From Nitzschia sp. pyKryTriq1 (lineage: Eukaryota; Bacillariophyta; Bacillariophyceae; Bacillariales; Bacillariaceae), in assembly GCA_956465555.1 (NCBI GenBank), contig OY101131.1:13469-77468 (forward strand): a stretch of DNA of 64,000 bases, given 5' to 3'. The position numbers and the translations under genes were made by a program. The notes under the pieces are model-generated. The model worked only from the letters and a program-made list of their open reading frames with translations. It was not told the origin of the DNA and made no database searches. Shown in pieces: positions 52,234 to 64,000 of the stretch; the first letter of the stretch is position 1; the number at the start of each line of letters is the position of its first letter.

Positions 52234-54704
52234 TTAAATCTTGGCTAGCGGCCCGACGCCCTGACAGGTCTCGTAGACAATTTGAGCCGCCTTGGTCGCC
52301 AATTCATCGGCCAAGGTTCGCGTCGATGCTTCGGCATAGATTCGTACGACATTTTCCGTTCCCGATGGTCGGACAAAGCATCGTCCATGAAGGGCGTCAC
52401 AATCTTGGACGGCCCGATCCAAGGCGGCTTGCAAACCGGGTGGTGTCAAGGCTTGTGTTTCATTGTCATTGCATTGAATGATCGTTCGATCGGCCACGGT
52501 TTGTTTGAGTTGTCGACTCGGTAAATCATCGTACAAGGTATCGCCACTCGCCCATTCCAACAAGGTCCAACCAAAGTGTCGCAACAACAAATCAACCAAA
52601 AGAAGGTCCGAAAGAGCATCGCCCACGGCCGGATTGATGAGTTTGGGCAAGTTGGATAGAATAGTGCTAGTAGTACCATGATGATGATTGGAAGCACCAC
52701 CACCACTACGGTAGTATTCGTGATAGCGTTCCGAAAACAAGACGGTGCCATGTCCATTGGCTTCAAAGTAAATGCCAATATCAAACTGTAGTGCGGCATG
52801 ATGCAAATGCTTGACACCCGTCTTGGTAATGACGACTGGAATTTGGAGCGTATCCTATAATAGTAGGTAAAAAAAAGAATGGTGAGAGGAACAAACAAAC
52901 AATCAAACGAACGAACGAACGAAAGTCAGTGGGGGATGATCATGGAGAGCATCCAAAGTAGTAGTAGTAGTAGTAGTAGTAGTAAAGTTCGTAGTACTGT
53001 CCGTCCGTCTTATTTCCACAAATCATCATACATGATACGAAACAATATCATGTAAAAGCAATAGTAGTACACGTTCTTTTGTTCGCACGTACGTACCTTC
53101 AAATATTTCGTACTGGCACCATTGGCATAGGCCGTTTGAACGACACCCAATGTCAAAAAGCTCTGCTCCTTCTCCTCGGAGGAGGAGGAGGAGGAAGGCA
53201 ATATTCCATTCGTTTGCAAGCTCTTGATAAAGGTAGCAATCAAGACGGCAATTTTATCTCCATCCAACAAGGTCAGTGTTGGCGAGGATGGCGTTGGCGT
53301 TGACAATGATGTTGTGGACGATGATGTGGGGTTGGTGGCGGACGTAGTGGTGGCAAAAAAGACGATTCGATCCGCATCGCCATCGACACTGCAAGCATAC
53401 GGCATGTCCTCGTTGTTGTTGTTGTTGTTGTTGGGTGCGTCGTCGCCGTCATACCAGACGGGAGGTTGGAGTTGTTTTTGGACATGTTCCGATCCACACT
53501 TATCATTCAAGTGGGACTGGTGAATAGTAGTACTAGTACTAGTACTAGTAGTAGAGGGAGGATTGCGAGCTTGGAATCGTCCGGCATAGCTGGGATTGAG
53601 CTTGGACAAGGTCTCTTGCAGATCGAGCGTGGCCGCATATCCTACACCACACGCGCCGTCGACTTGAAGGGGTGGAAGAGACCAAGCCTGTTTCTTCTTT
53701 TCCTTGTTGTTGTTGGAATTCAAGTCTTGATCTAAGTCAATGTAGGCTTGCGCCATTTGATTCAAATATCCTTGTCGCGAGGCCAATGGTGGAGTAGTAA
53801 TAGTAGTAGTAGAACTAGTAGTTGTTCCTTCTTCTTGTTCTTCTTCTTGTGGTTGGTTCGAGTAGAGGACGATATGATGCAACATGGGTGTCGTCAAAAT
53901 CCCATGATCGACCACCTGCACCTTTACTTTTACGTTGACATTATTTGTTGCCATTGTTGCCGCCATCATGACTCGGATCATGGCTTGCGCTCCTTGAATG
54001 AGAAGATTCGACAAGACCGGAGAATGCGATCGAGTGTCTCTTCCGACATGCAGTAGCAGCAGCAGAATAGGTGGTAGATTATTATTAGGCGGTTGGGATG
54101 AGGATGTCATAGATGATGCAGCAGTACTAGTACTAGTACTGTTCTTGCCCTCCAAAGATGACGACACCGATGATGTCAACGACGACAACGATGTCAACAA
54201 CGACAACAGCATCTCCTTCCAGGCATTCAGATCTCGTTCATTGACCCATTGGACCAAGAAGGCTTCTTGCTCCGATCCAATCATGCTCCCATCGGGATTG
54301 GAAATCTTGACCCCGTTGTAACTTTCATCGTTGTGACTGGCCGTGATCATGACTCCCATATTATTATGATTGCCATGATTATTATTGCCATTACTATTAT
54401 TCTCCATCATCGTCATCTTCCACAACATACGACAGCAAAGAAGACCGACTCGTACCATGACTCCGGGCAACACTGAGGCATTATAACGAAATCCGGCCGT
54501 GCCATATTCAAAGGTGGTGATGGAAGGGATGGTGGTGGAGGTGGTGGTGCTGCTGCTGCTGCTGCTGATGGGCGGCAGTGGATGACTTTGCAGTAGCGAC
54601 AATACATGCGCTACTGCTGCATCTGCTGCATCTGCTGCTGCTGCTGTATCATCTACTTCCTCATCATGATTGGGATTGCGAGGAGGAGTGTTATCATTCG
54701 ACAT
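52234..54704 (-). CDS. AGM1: Phosphoacetylglucosamine mutase, two exons
   Basis: Exons are complement(53097..54704) and complement(52234..52854), with a 242-bp phase-0 intron (GTACGT donor, TTATAG acceptor). The product is 742 residues. It interconverts GlcNAc-6-phosphate and GlcNAc-1-phosphate on the cytosolic route to UDP-GlcNAc, needed for chitin, N-glycans and GPI anchors. Diagnostic blocks of the AGM1/PGM3 branch appear in order: TAGFRYNA; GVMITASHNDESYNGVK with phospho-serine 123; VDGACGVGY; metal loop DGDADR at 441-446; GVVQTAYANGASTKYLK at the splice; then TKTGVKHLHHAA, GIYFEANGHGTVLFS, NPAVGDALSDLLLVDLLL, LYDDLPSRQLKQTVADR and RCFVRPSGTENVVRIYAEA. Met at 54704 is chosen; 41 further open codons upstream are hydrophobic and unlikely for a cytosolic enzyme. 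About 200 extra residues versus the usual size are low-complexity loops. Confidence 0.93.
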
Positions 54705-56086
54705 TATTGTAGTAGTTTTAGCAAGAAGGAAGATGGATATGGATATTATGGCTAATATGGATTTGGAGATGATGATCGTCATGAAGAGTACACAGGATGA
54801 GAAAAGCGTCGCGGTTATTACCGGCATACGAATCTTGACAAAAAGACCCTACGGTATTACACTTCCAGTACTGCACGCAACACGCATGCAGAACAAAAGC
54901 ACCACTTTCCACGCAGAAGTGCAGTCATCATTAGCATTCATTCCCTTCACATTCATTCTCTTCATTGCGTGCGGTCGAGCGGGAGAAGGTCAGACATTCG
55001 ACTGATCGGAATAGGAGTAGAAGAAGTCGTTTTAGTCAGGAGTGGGAGGAGGGTTGGTGAAGGCGACGACTACCACGACTCACTCTTCTATTTTTTTCCC
55101 TGCTTTACTACTACGATAGTAGTAGACGGTAGCACCAGTAGCAATAGTAGTTGTAGTAGCGAGCTACTACTACTACCTTTACTACGACTACTCAGAGTGT
55201 GTCAGTCTTGCCCCGGTGGAAGCGATGAGCGAATTCGTTTCTCAGAATCTGCAAAGCGAAAGGGAGGAAAAAGAAGTGTTGAGAGCAAGTTTGGTTCAAC
55301 AGATCTGGGTACGACAATATCGGGAATGACCCACTGTGTACCTACCGGTAGGCGTACATACTCTACCGGTCGTCTGCTACCGCCGGCGTATCGAGCTCTC
55401 CAGGAGGCAGGACCCAAGAGGTCTGAATGAATCCAATGCAGTACAGTCTATTTATTGCATTTTCTCAAAAAGGACCTCTTATCATTTATTTATTGGCAAA
55501 GAATGAATAAAGTTCAAGTTCTGACACCGATGATTTGCAAATGCATCGAGCTCTGAAGTACAGTAGATTGATGATTCATTCGACTACTGCACTATTATTT
55601 TCCTCCGATTGGGTTTTGGTTATTTCGTCGCTTTTGGAAACAAGGAATATGGCGCTATCGGAGGCGCCTTTTGCTTGTTGTTTCCTTGATTGATTGCTTG
55701 CTTGCTTGCTTTGCTTGGTGTTTTTCGACCATGATGAAAAGTACAGTAGTACTGTACCAGCAGCAGCAGTTGTACTAACGAGTAGACCTACTCTAATGCG
55801 AATATTGTTTGTTTGCTTGTTTTAAAATAATAATACTATAATACTATAGTTCAAAGTTGTTGGTGGACCGATCCATCCATCCATCCATCCACCCATCCAT
55901 CGTTCATCAGTGTAGTAGCATTCAAAAGTGGAAAGAAAAAAAGGCCAATGGATAGATAGACGGATGGATGGATGGGCGGGATGAAAAAAGTGTGTGCTTG
56001 TGTGTGTGTGGTGAATTGATGATAGTAGAATCAAAAGGAGAGATGCTTCAAAAGTTGTGTGTGTGTGTGTGTTTGTGTTTGTTTAT
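54705..56086. other. Intergenic region, no clear gene
   Basis: CTA/TAG tracts at about 55105-55190, (GCTT)n at about 55695-55712, a (CATC)n run at about 55870-55900 and a (GT)n run at about 56055-56072, just 3' of the HSP20 stop. Frames at 54670-55005 and 54969-55430 have no domain. Confidence 0.45.
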
Positions 56087-56725
56087 TCATTCCGAAAAGT
56101 TAGTAGTAGTAGTAGTAGCTTGTTGTTGTTGGTGTTGTTGGTATTGGTATTGTTGTTGTTGTTCTTGCACCCAAAGACGTTCGGCGGCGGGAGAGGAAAA
56201 CTCTTCTTCCACTTGTTCATCCGCATTAACATCATCCACATCATATTGTACTTTGGGAGCATATAGCACGAGCGAATCTTGATAGATACTCGCAATGGCT
56301 CGACTGACATGGATGCCTCGAGTATCGACCGTAAAGCGTTTTTGAATCCGTTGCTTTTTGTTGCTGCTGATGCTGTTGTTGCTGTTGTTGCTGTTATTGC
56401 TGTTATTGCGCTTGTAGCCTCCAATCGTCAATACTCCCGTCTTGGGATCTATATCGACCGTAATGTCTTTCCCACGGACGCCGGGCATGGCGATGGTCAG
56501 ACGAAGACTGGTTTCGTCTTGATCGATTTGAAACAAGTCGTCTTCTTCTTCTTGCTCATTGGCGGCGACATTAGTATCGGCGTCCGAGAAGAAGGAGCAA
56601 GATGGTGATGGTGATATCGTTCTCGGCGTAATAGTAGTAGATCGGTCCATAGTACATGGTAATGATGGCATGGACGACAACGGAGTATTCAGATACCGTG
56701 TCATGTCTAATAGAACGAATGCCAT
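56087..56725 (-). CDS. Small heat-shock protein (HSP20 / alpha-crystallin domain)
   Basis: Single exon, 212 residues. The alpha-crystallin domain spans about 70-160: LRLTIAMPGVRGKDITVDID, TGVLTIGGYKR, an Asn/Ser-rich insert, then QKRFTVDTRGIHVSRAIASIYQDSLVLYAPK. The A-x-x-x-G-V-L signature of HSP20 appears as DSLVLYAPK, conserved only in part, and the usual N-terminal aromatic-rich segment is short and Ser/Thr-rich. The C-terminal tail is Gln/Thr-rich and lacks the I-x-I/V oligomer motif, so oligomer form may be atypical. Small HSPs hold unfolding proteins for refolding by Hsp70/DnaJ. No organelle signal is clear. No perfect heat-shock element was found in the 150 bases upstream by eye. Confidence 0.75.
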   Translation of the reverse strand: MAFVLLDMTRYLNTPLSSMPSLPCTMDRSTTITPRTISPSPSCSFFSDADTNVAANEQEEEDDLFQIDQDETSLRLTIAMPGVRGKDITVDIDPKTGVLTIGGYKRNNSNNSNNSNNSISSNKKQRIQKRFTVDTRGIHVSRAIASIYQDSLVLYAPKVQYDVDDVNADEQVEEEFSSPAAERLWVQEQQQQYQYQQHQQQQATTTTTNFSE

Positions 56726-59208
<2,483 letters not shown>

Positions 59209-60681
59209 TTAAGCCTGACTGCTACCCTTGCTGCTGTCGTCACTGGAATGGATCGATCCTTGCAGATCATCTCCTCGTTCGTCCAGTGTATTCAGTGTCG
59301 ACTGAATCACCCAATCAAACATGTCCACAGCCGGACCGGCGGCCGACTCGGAAGCTTCTTGTTCCAAACGATCAAAGACTTCACCACCATCATACGCCTC
59401 GAGCGCGCGTTGTCTTCGATTGTCCACTGGAATGGCAGCCACCGGTACGGCTCGTTCATATCCTTGGGGATTGAATTCGACCGGTGCTCGACCTTCCCGT
59501 TCTTCGGGAGTCCATCCTCCATCGGCGTCGTATCGCCATTCTCCTTCTCGTTCATATTCGACAATACCTCCATCAGGCACGTAGTGCTCCAGATCGTAAG
59601 GCTCGTCTTCTTCCATCTTGACAGGAATGGGGATGGGTTTGAGCTTGATGGGGTCTTCTGGTTCTTCGGGCAAGTCGTACTGTTCGTAGACAAACTTCTT
59701 GGGGTCTCCTTCTTCTTCGTACTCGGGTTCCTCGACGGTGCGGCCGTAGCTAGTACCGCCAAATTCACCATCTTCTTCCTCCCCGACATTACGAAGTTGC
59801 ATGGCATCGTCTTCCGGTTCGGCACGTTCGCCCTCTTCGATATCCGGTGGAACGGCCGCCAGAACAACGGGAACGTCTGGTTCTTCTCCACCTGTTTCTG
59901 TCACGACATGCCTCATGCCTCCACCATCCTCCGATTCATCGTCTTCACTGGATTCACTCGAGTCATCATCCTTGGCCGCCGCAAGGAAGATCCAGCGACG
60001 ACGCCAAGGCACAATGAGAAAGAGGACCAGAAAGATGAGGCCGACAATCAAGGCCGTCTTTTGAGCTGCCGGGGGCGGTGGCGCCATGAAAAAGGCCGGC
60101 GGAGGAGGTGGAATGATGGGTGGAGGGGGCGGTCCGCAGTAGGTGACAATCGCTTGATCGGTCCGAAGACAAACTTGGCGCAAATACTGTTGTTCGGCCA
60201 CAATGATAAGATCATTGTCATTCACACCCGTAATGGGAATGTTGCCATTATCTCCCAAACAGCAATCGGATGTCCCACCCCGCGCCACACACTCACAGCT
60301 CAGTTGATTCCACACCGTCATGAGTTCAATCGGTAGTTTGTCCAGCGGTCCCAAACATTCCGTCGCTCCCCCAAAATCTTGGGCAAAGTTTTCAAATTCC
60401 GCTCGACTCAACCGTCCATTTCCATTGATGTCGTTATTGCCCAAGGAGTCATAACAATACTTGAAGTCCACGACCCGATCTTGATTAATTTGGGGACCGA
60501 CGCCTTCCGGGATGGGGACGATGTATCCACTTTCGGGGCCTTGAAATTGACTGGTGGGTGGAGCCGTCGGCTCTTCTTGATCCAAAGGATCAGCAGCAGC
60601 ATCATCTTGAGCCGATACTTCGGGCATCATCGTGGCCGCTGATATCAGTAGCCCAAAAAGGGACCACAAGGAGATTCTCAT
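59209..60681 (-). CDS. Secretory single-pass membrane protein with EF-hand and Cys-rich domain
   Basis: Single exon, 490 residues. Signal peptide 1-24 (ends PEVSA|Q). The lumenal part is acidic, then has a canonical EF-hand loop DINGNGRLSRAE (84-95) inside DFKYCYDSLGNN...FENFAQDF. A cysteine domain follows (Cys76, 109, 129, 131, 140, 141, 171, 182; LSCECVARGG, SDCCLG, YLRQVCLRTDQAI). A Pro-rich linker (184-205) leads to a membrane helix (209-225) capped by PWRRRW and a 260-residue acidic cytosolic tail with DxxE and Tyr-rich segments. The order signal peptide, cysteine domain, Pro linker, TM and tail resembles silicanin-type silica-deposition-vesicle proteins of diatoms. I make that comparison from memory and the tail is much longer, so it is a hypothesis. 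A calcium-binding cargo or membrane receptor is the alternative. Confidence 0.75.
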   Translation of the reverse strand: MRISLWSLFGLLISAATMMPEVSAQDDAAADPLDQEEPTAPPTSQFQGPESGYIVPIPEGVGPQINQDRVVDFKYCYDSLGNNDINGNGRLSRAEFENFAQDFGGATECLGPLDKLPIELMTVWNQLSCECVARGGTSDCCLGDNGNIPITGVNDNDLIIVAEQQYLRQVCLRTDQAIVTYCGPPPPPIIPPPPPAFFMAPPPPAAQKTALIVGLIFLVLFLIVPWRRRWIFLAAAKDDDSSESSEDDESEDGGGMRHVVTETGGEEPDVPVVLAAVPPDIEEGERAEPEDDAMQLRNVGEEEDGEFGGTSYGRTVEEPEYEEEGDPKKFVYEQYDLPEEPEDPIKLKPIPIPVKMEEDEPYDLEHYVPDGGIVEYEREGEWRYDADGGWTPEEREGRAPVEFNPQGYERAVPVAAIPVDNRRQRALEAYDGGEVFDRLEQEASESAAGPAVDMFDWVIQSTLNTLDERGDDLQGSIHSSDDSSKGSSQA

Positions 60682-62898
60682 GGTGCGTCGTTTTGCTTTT
60701 CAAAGGATGATAGTATACAGAAGAGGACTATTACTCGAACGAAATAGATGCAATAGTGGTAGCAATACAGGTAGCAGGACTAATATGGGCGATGATGCAT
60801 CAATGATTGCAAAACAACAAATGCAAAAAACCTGAGATCGAAGATGTGTGTGTGTGTGTGTGTGTTGCCGAAATCGTCCAAGGTTTGTCGATGATGATGC
60901 GATAATATGTGGGATATTATTTTTTGTGTTCGTATCAAGTGCTCTGTGTGTCTGTGCGGGTGCGATCGATGCAGGTACAGTAGTAGTAACGCGTTACAGC
61001 ACAGTAGTAGTGAGCGATGACTGTTTGTGTTCTCTGTGCGGCTGGCATTCTGCGTGCAAATGGTCATTATGGCACGATCGATCCATCCATCCTCCCCACG
61101 CATAGTGACATATCATTCATGTGGATCTTGCCAAAAAGGTTGGCGGAAATATGGCTTCCGTATGAATTTGGAGAAGCATCCTCCCAGAATTGGCACGAAA
61201 GCTCTATGTAAATTCGAACTTCCTTATTTCAATTTTGTCATTTCGACAGATTTAGATAGTGCCTCATTTTGGTAATTAGATGAAGCGCGCCGAAAATAAG
61301 AATTCCAAAATGATAGGGGGGCTATGATAGAATCCCGCGCTCGCCTACCAACGACGCGTAGGCATCGCGTTGTTGCGTTCGCTCGCCGGTCGGTCGTACA
61401 AGGCTGGACACTACGGTGCGCGATGGTGACATGCTGCTGCAACAAGAAGGGGTAAAAATGAGAATGGGCGACAGGCAGACGGCTCACATAAAAAGCCTGT
61501 ACAGTACATAACGCCTGACGCGCCGGTGAAATACACACTACACACGCAGGGTCTTTACGTACGTGGGGGTATGCCAACTGAGGACACAACTTTATTTTTT
61601 ATGCAACGGACATGGCCACGACGGTGGTACTACAGCTACACGCGTACCAGTACCGGTACTGTACTGTATGTAGGTTATACCGGTACGCACGTCCCCCCCC
61701 CCCCCCGCCCTCCGGCCAACCTCTCTCCCCGCGCGCCCGCCCAGCGCCCACCAATGGTGCTCGACACCTCGGAGCTCCCCTCCAATGCGAGCTCGTCGAA
61801 CTCATAGAACAGAAAACAGGCTTCTCCCTTCAAGTAGGGTGTCAGCGAACTCTTTGACCTTTTTTACAAAGGACGAAAATTGCAGTTGCACCACATCTAC
61901 ATAACGGCGGCCCTTGAGAACGGTTCTCTGGCGCTATTGAATTTGTTCGCTTTGTTCTCTGGCGCTCTTGCGTCCCGCTCGGTTTGCTTGCTTGTGTCGT
62001 TCAGACTGTCTTCCTGCTTCGTCCTTTACCTACGAATGTACCGTAAGGTATTTGGTAGGAAGCGATGGCGCCTCGGATACCCCGAATACCCGTACCAGGT
62101 ACGGTACGGGCACCAGCTAGTACAGTAGGTCCTGTTTCAGACACATCAACACACAGCTACGGTATATGGCGCTCGCTTTGGATGTTCATCTTCCCCGCTA
62201 GCTAGGATTAATGCCTTTTCTTTGCAATTTACACAGAACCGACGCGTTCCTTATGTATCCATTGCGAATCGCGAACCTTCTCCGCGGGATGGAGATGCAC
62301 TGCCACCTCCAAAGACTAGGTCCCGTTTCGAAAGACATCAACACACATCTCTGGCGTTCGCTTTGGATTTTCATCTTCCCCGTTAGATGAGGAGTGATGC
62401 CTGTTCTTTCCCCCATTGACAAAGAAGCGAATTTCGCTAGCCTTCTCTGCAGCTGGATGGGTGCCACTCCATCTGCCTGTACCAAAGACACAAGCCCGTT
62501 TTTAAAATTTTCGACTGGAGTTGCATCATGTGGCATCCTAAACATATTTCATGGCCAACTCCTTTATCTAGAATCTGGAATCTATCTTCTATCCCTCTAC
62601 GTAGATGTAATATACGCTCTGGAATCCGTTCAAGCAAATTTGGATCTCACGCTAATTCGTTTTTGCGAACCCTTGTCAGATCCAAACGATTCCAGCATGA
62701 GCGTTTGGGCTTCTCTTTCCTGTTGGATTCGGTAGTCAAGCTACCGGCGACGGGTATGCACAATTGGAAGGCTCCCGAGGATCGATCGGATGTGGGCATC
62801 CATTTTTTCATGTCAGTTTTATTCTCACAATTCTGAGAATCCCAGAACAGGAATCATCTTTGAATCATCATCAGCAACATAACATCATCATCATCATC
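60682..62898. other. Long intergenic region with tandem duplication
   Basis: (GT)n at about 60845-60862, a poly-C tract at about 61690-61706, and (CAT)n directly before the last gene's ATG. A diverged tandem duplication lies at 62127-62510 (listed separately). Short overlapping frames (61224-61589, 62198-62545, 62394-62735) are not convincing: they run through the duplication on both strands. Confidence 0.45.
62127..62510. repeat. Diverged direct tandem duplication, about 192 bp
   Basis: AGGTCC(T/C)GTTTC...ACATCAACACACA...GCTCGCTTTGGAT-TTCATCTTCCCCG at 62127 recurs at 62319. The following GCGAAT-CGC...CTTCTC-GC-G-TGGA segment also recurs (about 62267 and 62429). Identity is roughly three quarters by eye, so the duplication is old. 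Confidence 0.65.
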
Positions 62899-64000
62899 AT
62901 GAAGTTTTCTGCTCTTACACTCTTTGCCGTGGCCGTCGCTACTTTGCCATTTCATATGGCCGAAGCCAAGATGACCAGCCGCGTCCGTAACCGAGGCGCT
63001 GGTGATGAGCCTACCGACGAGAGGAACAAGGTTGGGGGGGCACGTGCCTCTCGTATTCTTAAAGGCACAGGAGAGGATGGGGGTGGTAAGGGAGGAAAAG
63101 GAGGCTCTCTCGGCTTCTGTGATGACTGTGCTACGCGCCTTCCTGGCTTCAACTTTTGGGGGCAGTCGTATCTCGCAGATGACTTCTACAAGACATTTTT
63201 CTCCAAAACAAAGGTGAAAATCAACCCTGTTAATGATTACCCTACCAACACGCCCGGATTCGCTCCGGAGGCCTATCTTACATTGACGGAAAAAGACTTC
63301 TCGTTGGCTGAATTCATCAATGAATTTGGGTTTTGCTGGGGGTTTGTCACGGGGGATGAAGAGGCCACTTTCGGATGCTTGGTGCTCACCATTCTCACCG
63401 AACTCATTTTTGATAGCGAGACTCTGCGATGCTTGTTGACGAGCTTGTCCAAGACATCACGTGATACCTTGTGCTTTTTGGCTGATATATATGGTGTTCC
63501 GAACCCCGATATTCTTGGAATCCCGATTGACAACCCGATTCGCAAGCTCGCTGAGAATCCAGCTGTCAACCGCGTCATGGAGCGACGTCAACTCAATCCA
63601 TCGTCATCCTCTGGTGGCTTGCAGCAGACGGGAGATAACATGCTTGATTTATTGACCATGGCTGCATCCCTGTCTGGTGGTGGCACTGGAAGAAAGCTTG
63701 AAGGCGCTGACGGCAACGGATCCATTCTTGATATGTTTGGAATCACATCGGACGACGTCATGGCGAAGCTCAGAGCCAAAATGGGATGTGCTACCAATGA
63801 CTGTTCAGCAATGGAAGCGAAAATGAAAGCAATGACACCCCCTGATCGTGATCGCGAACTCCAGCAAGGATTTGACATTCGCGGAATAATCAAACTCGTT
63901 GCCAATTTTATTGACTTCATCGCCCAGTCAGACCCAGCGTTCCGTGTCGGTGTGGCCGTTTTGGATTTTTTTTGGTTCGAGAAGTGCCTCGATGCCTATG
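62899..64000 (+). CDS. Secreted cysteine-containing protein, 3' partial, unknown family
   Basis: Open from ATG 62899 (after a CATCATCAT leader) to the end of the window without a stop: 367 codons seen. Signal peptide MKFSALTLFAVAVATLPFHMAEA. A short basic, Gly/Lys-rich pro-like segment (RASRILKGTGEDGGG) precedes the body: GFCDDCATRLPGF, FYKTFFSKTKVKINPVNDYP, FGFCWGFVTGDEE, then Cys-containing helices (FGCLVLTILTELIF, LRCLLTSLS, LCFLADIYGVPNPDILG). It continues with MGCATNDCSAMEAKMKAM and hydrophobic GIIKLVANFIDFIAQSD, and FFWFEKCLDAY at the window edge. Even codon use and no low-complexity inserts set it apart from neighbours. No family is recognised; regularly spaced cysteines suggest a disulphide-bonded extracellular or vacuolar protein. 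Confidence 0.75.
   Translation, partial: MKFSALTLFAVAVATLPFHMAEAKMTSRVRNRGAGDEPTDERNKVGGARASRILKGTGEDGGGKGGKGGSLGFCDDCATRLPGFNFWGQSYLADDFYKTFFSKTKVKINPVNDYPTNTPGFAPEAYLTLTEKDFSLAEFINEFGFCWGFVTGDEEATFGCLVLTILTELIFDSETLRCLLTSLSKTSRDTLCFLADIYGVPNPDILGIPIDNPIRKLAENPAVNRVMERRQLNPSSSSGGLQQTGDNMLDLLTMAASLSGGGTGRKLEGADGNGSILDMFGITSDDVMAKLRAKMGCATNDCSAMEAKMKAMTPPDRDRELQQGFDIRGIIKLVANFIDFIAQSDPAFRVGVAVLDFFWFEKCLDAY

Noticed and set aside
62198-62735. ORFs on both strands across the 192-bp tandem duplication
   Set aside because: They conflict with each other, run through diverged repeat copies and lack motifs; more likely non-coding repeat.

Overview
The window is the left end of a linear eukaryotic nuclear chromosome. 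It starts with about 60 copies of a 6-bp CCCCAA telomere repeat, degenerates through CCCTAA variants, crosses about 290 bp of AT-rich subtelomeric tandem repeat, and then carries about 20 protein genes. Three proteins have signal peptides ending in the plastid-targeting motif of algae with complex red plastids (cleavage just before Phe or Trp: SSA|FW, GSA|FV, SRA|WV). One of these also has a twin-arginine thylakoid-lumen signal. Together with diatom-style LRR proteins, serine-, glutamine- and asparagine-rich low-complexity inserts, and few short GT-AG introns (54 to 529 bp), this points to a diatom or close stramenopile alga. I cannot name the species.

Layout. 1-700 telomere and subtelomere; 1965-3971 secreted GH5-CBM6 glucanase (+); 4956-5789 unknown protein (+); 6477-7705 histidine phosphatase, 2 exons (-); 8290-11166 LRR protein (-); 12006-12464 small CxxC protein (-); 12715-13144 doubtful gene (+); 13629-15368 type II membrane glycosyltransferase (-); 15920-17353 plastid cold-shock protein with a fourfold repeat (+); 18855-20914 receptor-like protein with solute-binding domain, one membrane segment and EF-hand, 2 exons (-); 21745-24009 MAN1/Src1-type inner nuclear membrane protein (+); 24466-24936 small protein (-); 25028-27370 second LRR protein (-); 28111-30102 DnaJ protein (+); 30536-33353 disordered repeat protein, 2 exons (-); 34055-35042 FUN14 protein, 2 exons (+); 36906-38684 GT8 glycosyltransferase (+); 40707-41750 thylakoid-lumen cyclophilin (+); 42539-51072 giant plastid-targeted coiled-coil protein of about 2,790 residues, 3 exons (-); 52234-54704 phosphoacetylglucosamine mutase, 2 exons (-); 56087-56725 HSP20 (-); 59209-60681 membrane protein with EF-hand and cysteine-rich domain (-); 62899 to the end, secreted cysteine-containing protein, 3' partial (+).

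The genes are a typical mixed eukaryotic neighbourhood with no operons. Themes do recur: sugar-polymer metabolism (GH5, GT8, a second glycosyltransferase, UDP-GlcNAc supply), protein folding (DnaJ, HSP20, lumenal cyclophilin) and plastid proteins. Intergenic DNA is rich in self-complementary CTA/TAG trinucleotide tracts and other microsatellites. I found no complete tRNA, rRNA, CRISPR array or transposon with a coding region. The most unusual items are the giant plastid-targeted chimera, the solute-binding/EF-hand receptor, the plastid cold-shock protein with its unnamed repeat, the 'VILPTRSKS' repeat protein, the TTGGGG telomere, and a roughly 900-bp intergenic insertion holding eight GGTTCG(A/G)T motifs.
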